From contig JAUCBJ010006238.1 of NCBI GenBank assembly GCA_032718475.1, forward strand, positions 1 through 28,977: DNA of 28,977 bases, written 5' to 3'. Under the pieces are notes generated by a model. That model had not been told where the DNA came from and ran no database searches. It saw only the letters and a program-made list of their open reading frames with translations. Shown in pieces: positions 18,274-26,157 of this stretch (positions are counted from its first letter, which is position 1; each line of letters begins with the position of its first letter). The stretch comes from Nemertoderma westbladi. Its lineage: Eukaryota; Xenacoelomorpha; Nemertodermatida; Nemertodermatidae. The position numbers were made by a program, and so were the translations under genes.

Positions 18274-18573
18274 ATGTTTAACGAAAACCTTAATATTAAT
18301 AGTACCGTAATAGATAACCCTAGTACTAATGAAACTTTTCTTGCAGGAGATAATATTTTACTCGGTAATAATTCTAATATTGGTGCACAAAATAATTTAA
18401 GTAATAACATAAATAACAGTGAACAAAATAATCAAAATAATATAAATAATAACGTAACATATCAACAGGGCGAGGCTAATAGTGGTGCAATTAATATAAA
18501 CATAGGGGAAACCGGCAATTTGCCTAGTGAGAGCCTACAAGGCCACGCAGTTGCCCAGGGAGGCGTCGACTAA
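18274..18573 (+). pseudogene. Asn-rich part of the gag-like leader, copy D
   Basis: From ATG at 18274 the frame encodes a strongly Asn-rich stretch (with DNILLGNNSNIGAQNNLSNN) ending in a single SLQGHAVAQGG unit and a TAA near 18571. It matches the Asn-rich section and the first VNTR unit of element A, showing the ancestral state before VNTR expansion. Base composition is AT-rich unlike the GC-richer gag on each side. Confidence 0.6.
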
Positions 18574-19010
18574 TGCGTCGACTGGAAGGGAACATGGGGG
18601 CGAGGCAAGAGGTGATGGGTGGAGGGGGGGGGGGGGGCTATGGGCACCCCACCACAACCAATTAATGACGAGAGGGGGGTGGGGGGCAGAGAATGCCCCA
18701 CGAGCGTCGGCAGATAATGCGCACGGTGAGTTAAGTGAACCGTGGCACCCGACGACAGAGGATAGTAGGAGGACTGCGAATATCCGCGGGGCCATCCAAC
18801 CGGGCAGAGGGAGGAACGTTGGTGCCGTAAGCGGCCAAATGAGGAAACGTCGAGCCCACTCGGAAGACGGAAGAAGAACAGTGGAGTTCATCCGGGAGGT
18901 TGAAATGAGATCTCGTGAGGGAGGACATTACGCTGAAGTCAAAGGAAGCGAGGAGGGACGAGGAAGTGTTGCTACGGGCAACCAAAGAGGAAGGACGGAC
19001 AGTGAACCGT
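18574..19010 (+). pseudogene. Leader continuation of copy D up to the junction with copy E
   Basis: Carries the GCAGAGAATG-CCCCAC and ASADNAH/RGEL blocks seen at 3218-3300 and a G14 tract at 18624-18637. The open frame from about 18527 continues across the junction into antisense copy E sequence, so its C-terminal part is not natural. No gag domain, zinc knuckle or protease is present in copy D. Confidence 0.5.
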
Positions 19011-19686
19011 CGATAGTCAAGGTGGAGAAAGAAAGCCGGTGGGTTCGTACTCCGGGAGATTGCCGTCGCCCCGGAGAAACACAACCTGGTGAAATATACC
19101 ACACACAGGGGGATAGTCTGGGTTTGATGTTATTATATTGGGGCCCATACACCCATCTGCAATACCCCCCCTTCCCCTGGGTATATATTGTATCCCTGCC
19201 TCAACCCTCGCTGCCTCTCTCGCTTCTCGCTCTTTGCGCTTGTTCTCTTCTCTCTCAACCTGTACTCTACGATCATTTATTTCCTTCTCAGCCCACTCCG
19301 CCTCCCTTGCCTCACGCTCTCTATAATCTCTCGCCACCTTCTCGGCCTTCTCTTTGCACTCTCTCGCTAGTTGCCTTTCCCTTTCTAGTAATGCGGTCCC
19401 CTCATCCAGCTGTCTCTCTAGTTCCTTTTAATCCAGCGTGACTATGTCTAGCTGACACGCCAGATCTACCTCTAACACCCTTCTTGCTTTTGCGGAGGAT
19501 GTAGTGGAATCCGGTGTGGCGCGCCGGTACCGTCTCATTGCTGCCGAATTGTCTGGTCTCTGTCGCTCGGGGTTCGCGGCGGGCTCACTTCTCCCTCTGG
19601 ACCTTGGGGCTGTTGTTCACTCATTGTTGGCGCTGGCTGTGGTCACAGTTTATTTAAATGGGTGTTGACTCTCTCCGGTTTTTAAC
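19011..19686 (-). pseudogene. gag-like leader of a reverse-oriented copy (copy E)
   Basis: On the minus strand, ATG at 19624 begins MSEQQPQGPEGEVSPPRTPS. After a frame break comes a charged coil with REREAREAEWAEKEINDRRV, followed directly by IADGCMGPNIITSNP. The last segment aligns with the N-terminus of the gag-protease ORF of element A (IADRCMGPNILTS near 3531). This copy therefore lacks the Asn-rich and VNTR parts, or has lost them. It is truncated before the gag domain at the junction with copy D (about 19000-19130). Confidence 0.65.
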
Positions 19687-20294
19687 TGTGACGGGATCCG
19701 GGAGTTGGTTTCTAAACCCCAACTGGTGTGTTGTTTGGTACTATACGCGTCGCCGCGTCCGTAGGCTGCTGAAAGGCTGTAGTCTGAATATTGAGGCCGA
19801 AGGCCGTTGGAATAACTGAGTTTTTAGTGTCTGTTGTTATAATGTCAGAACATATAATGGCACAGTCAGAATATAATAGCATGGTAATGACGACGGTTAA
19901 AAACCGTTCCGGTCTCACAACTCTACAGATACCAACTGAATCATAATCAACAAGTACAACGATTATATTGCTAACACATATTAGTTACTCCTACTGTACT
20001 GAGCGGCCTGGCCAATAGATGCGTTCCAATCACCTGTTTTCCCCTCCCATCATTGGCTAACCTAATTAATTTCCATCTCGCCACCCCCTGTTGCCACTGT
20101 CCCCAATTGCTAGCCCCTTTGTCCCCTGAGATGGCTTATAGCCTCTCAACTCTATACGTGGCCGGCAGTGTGTGTTGCCTGAGTTGGTTATTATGTGACA
20201 TTATATTGGTAATGTCACCTTCCAAACTGTAATTGGTAAAAAGTCACTTCGCCCATTTTCCGCTGGGTAGTGCAAGGAATTGAATCCGCTTACA
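19687..20294 (-). mobile_element. 5' LTR of copy E, reverse orientation
   Basis: Reads as TGTAAGCGGATTCAATTCCT...GATCCCGTCACA on the minus strand; about 608 bp. It shares the CCAAT box and the GGCC-GGCC hairpin with copy D but is roughly 80 percent similar by eye, so D and E come from different insertions. The sequence 5' of its leader is the convergent copy D. Confidence 0.87.
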
Positions 20295-20308
20295 GCTCTG
20301 TCATATCA

Positions 20309-20551
20309 AAAAATAATTTATGGGTGACTAAAAATTAATTCCTGGTAGTTTGAATTTCCCGGTAACTTGTAGGTCGAGATTTTGACTGGCCATTCATTGG
20401 TTAGGGTAGTGGGAAACCATCCAATTGCACGTTTTTTTGAATATAATTACTTAAAGTAACCAATGAATGGCCTGTCCAAATCTCGCCTTACAAGGTACCG
20501 GGAAATTCAAACTTCCAAAAATTAATTTATGGTCGACCATAAATTAATTTA
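20309..20551. mobile_element. MITE-like element, ~95-bp inverted arms
   Basis: Left arm 20309-20403 and right arm about 20457-20551 are inverted repeats sharing GTTTGAATTTCCCGGTA, CGAGATTT and GGCCATTCATTGGTTA. Its right end includes a perfect 32-bp palindrome at 20519-20550 centred on GTCGAC. There is no ORF. Confidence 0.82.
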
Positions 20552-20795
20552 TGGTTAACCATAAAATATGACGAGATGGTGAACTTCTGAAAAAAAAATT
20601 AATTGGCAAAGATCAGCCACCGTAAATACAATATCATTAAGTTTGGGGGAGGGGCAAGTCACTGAATTACGTCAATCAATACATGGATACGGTGCAGTTG
20701 TGCGTCAAACTTTAATAAATAATAGTTTTGGTAGGAAATTTGAATAATATGAATAAAGTTGCTAAGCTGCATTTCATCATTACACACATTATATC
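20552..20795. other. Gene-free spacer
   Basis: AT-rich; nothing recognised apart from TCACTGAATTACG, which resembles TCACTGAATTAAG in the right arm of foldback element 1 at 16249. Confidence 0.4.
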
Positions 20796-21051
20796 GGTAC
20801 CGGTACCATGACAAGTCCCCAAAAGGTCCCACCCTCATCCATAGTGCGGGAAATTCAAATGATTGAAAGACCTGTAATTTGTACTGGAAAGGTTGGCAGA
20901 TCAGATCTGCCACCTATATTTTGGCGGTAAATTCAAATCTGTTTTAACATTGTATACATGAATAGAGTAAGACTAATAATGTAATTTATTGAATCAGAAT
21001 AAATTATTTCTTATCGGTTTAACTCACTCATCCGTTACTGTTGTTGTTTTA

Positions 21052-21366
21052 TCTAGTCTGGGACTTCGAGCAGCACGTGAACAACTAAGCTGGCGGTTAA
21101 TCTAGTCTGGGACTTCGAACAGCACGTGAACAACTAAGCTGACTGGTTATCTAGTCTGGGACTTCGAGCAGCACGTGAACAACTAAGCTGACTGGTTAAT
21201 CTAGTCTGGGACTTCGAGCAGCACGTGAACAACTAAGCTGGCGGTTAATCTAGTCTGGGACTTCGAGCAGCACGTGAACAACTAAGCTGACTGGTTATCT
21301 AGTCTGGGACTTCGAGCAGCACGTGAACAACTAAGCATACTGGTTAACTAGTCTGAGACTTACAGC
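21052..21366 (+). repeat. ~50-bp tandem array, six units (forward)
   Basis: Each 49-50 bp unit runs TCTAGTCTGGGACTTCGAGC, then AGCACGTGAACAACTAAGCT, then a GACTGGTTAA-like end. Each has a CACGTG palindrome (E-box). Units alternate GGCGGTTAA and GACTGGTTA ends. The last unit is diverged. Confidence 0.95.
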
Positions 21367-21654
21367 AAAATTGAAAATTGAGGAAGGGGGGAGGGGGGTC
21401 GGTGGATTTGGCTTAACTTCTATCCCAATAAAATGTAAAGAACATTTATTATTTGCTTGTAATTACTGCTAACTACTAATTAATGCTAATTACATCATAA
21501 CATTATAATTATAACAATTATACATTTAATACCTAGTATATTAATAGTAGATTTCAAGTAGATAGATGATAGAAAGGCGCAGTGAATTGATATATTTTTG
21601 GCGGTTGATTCAAATTACAGAATTATCATATTTCCATTACAAACTGTACACAGT

Positions 21655-22135
21655 CCCAAACTAGTTAACCAGTCAGCTGAGTTGTTCACGTGCTGCTCGA
21701 AGTCCCAGACTAGGTAACCAGTCAGCTTAGTTGTTCACATGCTACTCGAAGCCCCAGACTAGTTAACCAGTCAGCTTAGTTGTACACGTGCTGCTCGAAG
21801 CCCCATAGTAGTTAACCAGTCTGCCAGTTAGGTTAGTTGTACACGTCCTGCTTGAAGCCCCAGACAGCCAGACTAGTTAACGTGCTGGTTTAGTTGTTCA
21901 CGTGCTGCTCGAAGTCCCAGACTAGGTAACCTGCCAGTTTAGTTGTTCACGTGCTGCTCGAAGTCCCAGGCTAGTGAACCAATCAGCTTAGTTGTTCACG
22001 TGCTGCTCGAAGTCCCAGTCCCAGACTAGTCAACCAGTCAGCTTAGTTGTTCGCGTGCTACTCGAAGTCCCAGACTATTTAACCAGTCAGCTCAGTTGTT
22101 CATGTGCTGCTCGAAGTCCCAGACTAGTTAACCTG
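21655..22135 (-). repeat. ~50-bp tandem array, nine to ten units (inverted)
   Basis: Reverse-complement units of the array at 21052-21366 (GTTCACGTGCTGCTCGAAG, CCCAGACTAGTTAACCAGTC) with more sequence variation. With the other array it forms a large inverted repeat around a ~290-bp spacer. The open frame at 21992-22279 is repeat translation, not a gene. Confidence 0.94.
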
Positions 22136-22322
22136 ATTTTATTTATTTTATTTCATTTCATTTCGTTTTATTTCTATTTTTATTATAAGATTATATATTC
22201 AAATATCCAAATCCATAAAACCAAAATTAAATATAAAACTGCACCAGCATCCCACCACCAATCAGAACAAAACAATTAAGACAATAAGATTTAACATACA
22301 ATTAAAAGTGGTGCACCGTGAA

Positions 22323-22590
22323 TTAATAATGGTCTGCGAGGTCATTCCCCCGCAGACCCGCACCATCCCCAAAGCCCAGCGCCCTCCAGGGACGCCGGCC
22401 ACCACGCAAACAGAGGGAGTTGGAGCGGAGGAGCGCGAACTGAAGCCGCCTCCGAACTCCCCCGAGAACGCAGGCTAGGCCACGATCCCGCATCCCCTGC
22501 CGCCGAGCCACAAGGGTCTCAGCGAGGTGGCTGATGAAGGTATCAGTCTCCTTGCACCACACCCCATCGGTGGTTCCGACAAGGGGTTTT
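22323..22590 (-). pseudogene. Retroelement reverse-transcriptase ORF, C-terminal fragment (diverged)
   Basis: The minus-strand frame contains DGVWCKETDTFISHLAE, RRLQFALLRSNSLCLRGGRR and ALGFGDGAGLRG, aligning with SCDGVLAPQADKLLRTIA, RVQLAIIRGASHCLRGSR and GLGLDDGAGI of the fragment at 15265-15678. It is GC-rich within an AT-rich element. It is shorter than the other and has no polymerase motifs. Confidence 0.55.
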
Positions 22591-23056
22591 GTATTTTGTA
22601 AATTATTTTGAAAATTAATCTTTAAGAAAAAATTAAAAGTGCCGTTTGAATTGTTTTATTTATGTATCATTATATATATATATAATATTTTTATTTACTT
22701 GATATTGGTATTGTTTTTCTCGTATTATTGATTTTTCACCATGGAATGATTGTTGTTTTATTTATATGTACTGTATTTTATGTTCTCATGTATGTTTTTA
22801 ATACCCATAGGATGGAATATTTTTTTATTACTAAAATCTCAATTTCCTAACGATTTTTATTTTATTATGAACTACATATTTTTACTGCAAATCTAGTGCA
22901 ATCTATTAAATATTTTATATTATAGTCAGTTTTTATGCAATTCATGTTACATTAGTCTGGATGTATGGTGTATTCTACGTATATTGATGTTCATATTTTC
23001 TTTGTACCAAAGCGCCTAGAACATCGCGTATAGGCGCATTATATATATATATTATT
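22591..23056. other. AT-rich filler of foldback element 2
   Basis: Long T- and A-rich runs and an (AT)n tract near 22671-22686 and 23039-23052; no ORF or structured repeat identified. Confidence 0.6.
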
Positions 23057-23195
23057 CAATGTTAAAACGGATTTGAATTTACCGCCAAAATATCTGATCT
23101 GCCACCCTTTCTAGTACAAATACCTAACATGTCTTTCTATCATTTGAATTTCCCGCGCTGTGGAGCACCTTTTAGGGACTTGTGGTACCGGTACC

Positions 23196-23614
23196 ATGTA
23201 CAGTACAGCAGTACTGCTGTATTGCTGTGCTACAGTAGTTGACAGTTTGATGGTATCTTTTGTAGTTCACAGCTCCACCGTACTGCCGTACCCGTAAGTG
23301 ATAGCAATACAACAATAAGCAATAAGTTTAATAAATTTCAGGACCTGGCAGCCTGGTTCCTGCCTCCTGACCTGATAAGTTGATTCTAGTTCGCTCCAAT
23401 ATCTGAATATTATTGACCTATAGCGCTGTACAATGTAGCGGCTGTAATGTTTTTATACCCGTAGTTGATGCCCTCAGTTGATGCGACGATACTTGTATTT
23501 GCGCGGGCTCAGCCGGTTACCGGTGGCATGGTCAGATGGTAGATTGCTCGACGACGACCTCCCCACCCTCATGTATCACTGTATCCTGTCGTCTCGTGGT
23601 ACACGGATGAGAAA
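23196..23614 (+). promoter_or_regulatory. Putative 5' untranslated/promoter region of the SLC35B3-like gene
   Basis: Lies between foldback element 2 and the first coding exon. An in-frame TAG near 23538 blocks extension of the coding frame upstream. No clear TATA box is seen; GTACAGTACAGCAGTACTGC near 23198 is an imperfect palindrome. An upstream non-coding exon cannot be excluded. Confidence 0.35.
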
Positions 23615-23835
23615 ATGACATATTCTTACAAAGATTATTTTGATTCTTCCAAATTTGTCATTTTGGCAACTGGCGCTCTGTTCTTTTACATAATATATGG
23701 ATACGTTCAAGAGTTAATATTCCAACAGGATGAATTCCACTTACATGGATGGTATTTAACACTGGTGCAGTTTTGTTTCTATAGTTGTTTTGCACTTTCG
23801 TTAAAGTTTAGCGGCTTTTCAAAAGGAGAACGCAG
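23615..23835 (+). CDS. SLC35B3: SLC35B3/PAPST2-like PAPS transporter, coding exon 1
   Basis: ATG at 23615 (MTYSYKDYFDSSK) is the only ATG after the upstream in-frame stop. The exon encodes a first transmembrane helix (FVILATGALFFYIIYGY), the family signature YGYVQELIF and HGWYLTLVQF, then a second helix. It ends at CGCAG|GTAGGT, phase 2. The vertebrate SLC35B3 protein has the matching YGYLQELIF and CGWYLTLVQF. Members of this family carry 3'-phosphoadenosine 5'-phosphosulfate from cytosol into the Golgi or ER lumen for sulfotransferases. The N-terminus is shorter than in vertebrates. Together with exons 2-4 it gives about 195 residues, roughly half the usual ~400; the remaining exons lie beyond the window. 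Confidence 0.85.
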
Positions 23836-24488
23836 GTAGGTAACCCAGTAACTTTAATACCTGAATACCAAATACCGGTACCTATCGGTATGTAGGGCGT
23901 AGGGCCGTAGGGGTAGCGGTGACTACCGGCAACTGGAATAATCTTCATTATTATTATACGTACCCCCGTATCGTTACATATGTGCTTATGTAGAGTTTTA
24001 TGGGAACATGCCATGTGACATTTTGTCCTGCGAATGGTCGTTAGCTACTGCGTCATATTAGGTCCGGTTTAGATATGAACCCAGTTTAAATGATGGATGC
24101 CGTTCGCGTCGAATTAATATTAACACTTTGTCAGGTTTTTAGGGTCTACAGTCAGACAGTAAGCCACGATTCTAAATGTAATAATTTTCTTTATCACATG
24201 GCCATTTCTTGTATGAACATACGTCATCAGTGATATAAATACAAGGGCCTACACGAGTACATATTAACATTTTTTTTTTAGAAAATTAATTTACTATAAT
24301 AGATATTAGAATTACCGGTAGTAGGCCTTCCTAGATACACAGTTATCATAAAGTGGAACTTAATAAATATACTGTAGAAGATACTAATTTGTCTGTTAAT
24401 GTTGAAAAAGAAAAGGAAATAAAAGATAGATATACATCCACGTAAACTATATAGATGCTGAAACCAACATATATTATTATTGTAACAG
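23836..24488 (+). other. Intron 1 of the SLC35B3-like gene
   Basis: Begins GTAGGTAACC and ends ATTATTGTAACAG. Contains scattered TACCGGTA motifs but no element or ORF that I can support. Confidence 0.8.
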
Positions 24489-24643
24489 GATTCCTCTATC
24501 CGATTACATAATCCTAGCCGGTTTCACTCTCACAACAATGGGGTGCAGCAACACGTCAGTGGGGTACCTTAATTATCCAACCCAGGTTATATTCAAGTCG
24601 TGTAAACTCATTCCGGTAATGATCGGAGGTGCACTCATTCAAG
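24489..24643 (+). CDS. SLC35B3: SLC35B3-like transporter, coding exon 2
   Basis: Joined in phase 2 to exon 1 (an Arg codon is split). It encodes RIPLSDYIILAGFTLTTMG, then CSNTSVGYLNYPTQVIFKSC and KLIPVMIGGALIQ, the best conserved part of the family: NYPTQVIFK-CKLIPVM is a hallmark of SLC35B transporters. Flanked by TTGTAACAG| and |GTTCGT; ends in phase 1. The donor is a weaker match to consensus than the others. Confidence 0.88.
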
Positions 24644-25176
24644 GTTCGTTTTTATTGACTTTGTTATTTAATTATTTTATCATTAAACATTATTTTAATT
24701 TAATTTAATTTAATTTCGTGCATATAGTTATATAACTAAGCGTATAGCACAGTATACATAAAACCGGTAAATGTTAGAGCATTAGCACAAAATATTAAGT
24801 TGTTATAGTCTATAAATATAAATATAAATGAGATAGTAAAAACATAATATCCTAGCTTAGCTTAGCCCTTGAACTCGACGTGGAGGGGGGGGGGGGGGGG
24901 GGGGGGAGGCTCCATTGACGCTAATCACATCACTTTAATCTCATGGCGCATTAACAGTAATAATTATCAAGGTTATTCTATTCTAATGAAAGTCAATAAC
25001 ACGTGATAATATTTCATAATCAGCAATTTTTTATTTATTATTTGGATTGCATCAATAGACACCCCCCCCCCCCCCAAAGTTATCTTTACTTTTTTTAATG
25101 GTTATTAAAATACACTAAAATTCACTTTATGCTAGATTTATTTAAATATACAAATTTATTGCGTGTGTCTTCGTAG
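24644..25176 (+). other. Intron 2, with G22 and C14 tracts
   Basis: Holds a (TTTAA)n stretch at about 24692-24715, G22 at 24885-24906 and C14 at 25062-25075. The G and C tracts are on the same transcript and could pair. Ends TGTGTCTTCGTAG. Confidence 0.8.
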
Positions 25177-25284
25177 GGAAGCGTTACACTCCGGTTGATG
25201 TAGCCGCCGTACTCTCGATGACTATAGGAATTATATTTTTCGTTCTCGCTGACAATTCTGTTCAATCGGAATTTAATCCAAAGG
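25177..25284 (+). CDS. SLC35B3: SLC35B3-like transporter, coding exon 3
   Basis: Phase 1 junction gives GKRYTPVDVAAVLSMTIGI, then IFFVLADNSVQSEFNPKG, which follow the vertebrate pattern GKRY-x-x-x-DV-A and LADS. It adds one transmembrane helix. Acceptor CTTCGTAG|, donor |GTTAGT; ends in phase 1. Confidence 0.87.
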
Positions 25285-25685
25285 GTTAGTTTGTAACACC
25301 AGTAATGACACCGGTAAAACAATACTTTATAATATTAAGCTACGTACAAAAATATGGGTTAAATATCCATTAGATGCAATCCAGACTATATGAATGCAAT
25401 CGGCTGACATTAGTCAGCTGTTTAATATAGAGATTCCCAAACCACGAGCCTTTCTCAGAAAATTAAGCTAACAAATGATAGTCATAACAATGTATAACAG
25501 AACAGAATTCGTGGTACCGATTTTCTCACTATCAAAATATTTAACGGCGACGTTCATAAATTTGTAAGTGAGCTATTTAATAGGCCTATCTATTTTATTG
25601 AGATTGTAATAACAATTTCGTACCAAAAATCTGCGTTCAGCCTTTTGTGGGTCGCATTTCGTCACATGTGTTTTTGATTATTCAG
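25285..25685 (+). other. Intron 3 of the SLC35B3-like gene
   Basis: Starts GTTAGT and ends TTGATTATTCAG. No further feature recognised. Confidence 0.8.
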
Positions 25686-25783
25686 GTGTTATTTTGATAT
25701 CAACGGCCTTAGCAAGTGATGCACTTATCGGAAATTTTCAAGAAAAGTCAATGAAAAGATATGTGGCTCAAAATACTGAAGTT
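25686..25783 (+). CDS. SLC35B3: SLC35B3-like transporter, coding exon 4 (last in window)
   Basis: Encodes VILISTALASDALIGNFQEK then SMKRYVAQNTEV, matching the ALCADAVIGN-QEKAM region of vertebrate SLC35B3. The DA-IGN-QEK motif is conserved in the family. Exon end is set at GAAGTT|GTTAGT, phase 0, because reading on gives a stop five codons later while homologues continue with a helix starting VLYSYSIG. The next exon must lie past the 42-bp array. Confidence 0.82.
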
Positions 25784-26157
25784 GTTAGTTTTATAGTTTA
25801 ATATATAATTATAATTTATTATTTTATAATTAAATTATTAAGAATAATGGAAATTTCCCGGTATCACATTTAGGTTAGGCAAGCACCTTTGGTTTGTAAT
25901 ACAAGTGTAATAAGTATAATAATATAAGAAGTTAAAATTGAATGACATCTGAATCTGAAAGCTGGACATTTGTGGTCGTTGCGTCATTACATTGTCAATA
26001 TGACAGAGCAGACAGTTGGCGGTTGTAGCAAATAATTCAATGCGGATTAACTATTTAATGGCTTAATATACATTTGCAAATAACAGCTGTTTACTCGCAA
26101 AAATAAAACTGTAACCTGTTGTATTGACTTTATTTATTGTTTTGGTTCGAATAACCT
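25784..26157 (+). other. Start of intron 4, unique sequence
   Basis: Begins GTTAGT. AT-rich unique DNA with no ORF before the tandem array. Confidence 0.7.

Larger units (their letters stand above)
20796..23195. mobile_element. Foldback element 2 (2.4 kb) with ~150-bp TIRs and inverted internal arrays
   Basis: The left TIR 20796-20957 starts GGTACCGGTACC and ends TTTTAACATTG; the right TIR 23057-23195 is its reverse complement with small changes, sharing GCGGGAAATTCAAATGAT and GGCGGTAAATTCAAATC. Inside lie two arrays of the same ~50-bp unit in opposite orientation, a T-rich spacer, a reverse-transcriptase C-terminal fragment on the minus strand and AT-rich filler. No transposase is visible. 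Confidence 0.83.

Noticed and set aside
19138-19441. Plus-strand hydrophobic Leu/Ser-rich frames
   Set aside because: They are antisense to the Arg/Glu-rich coiled coil of copy E; purine-rich coil codons read as Leu/Ser/Pro on the other strand.
20659-20913. Minus-strand ORF of 84 codons
   Set aside because: It overlaps the left TIR of foldback element 2 and shows no domain.
21992-22279. ORF of 95 codons in the inverted 50-bp array
   Set aside because: It is translated minisatellite running into T-rich DNA, without homology.
26140-26156. tRNA B-box-like GGTTCGAATAACC
   Set aside because: No A-box or cloverleaf can be drawn upstream, so it is not called a tRNA gene or SINE.
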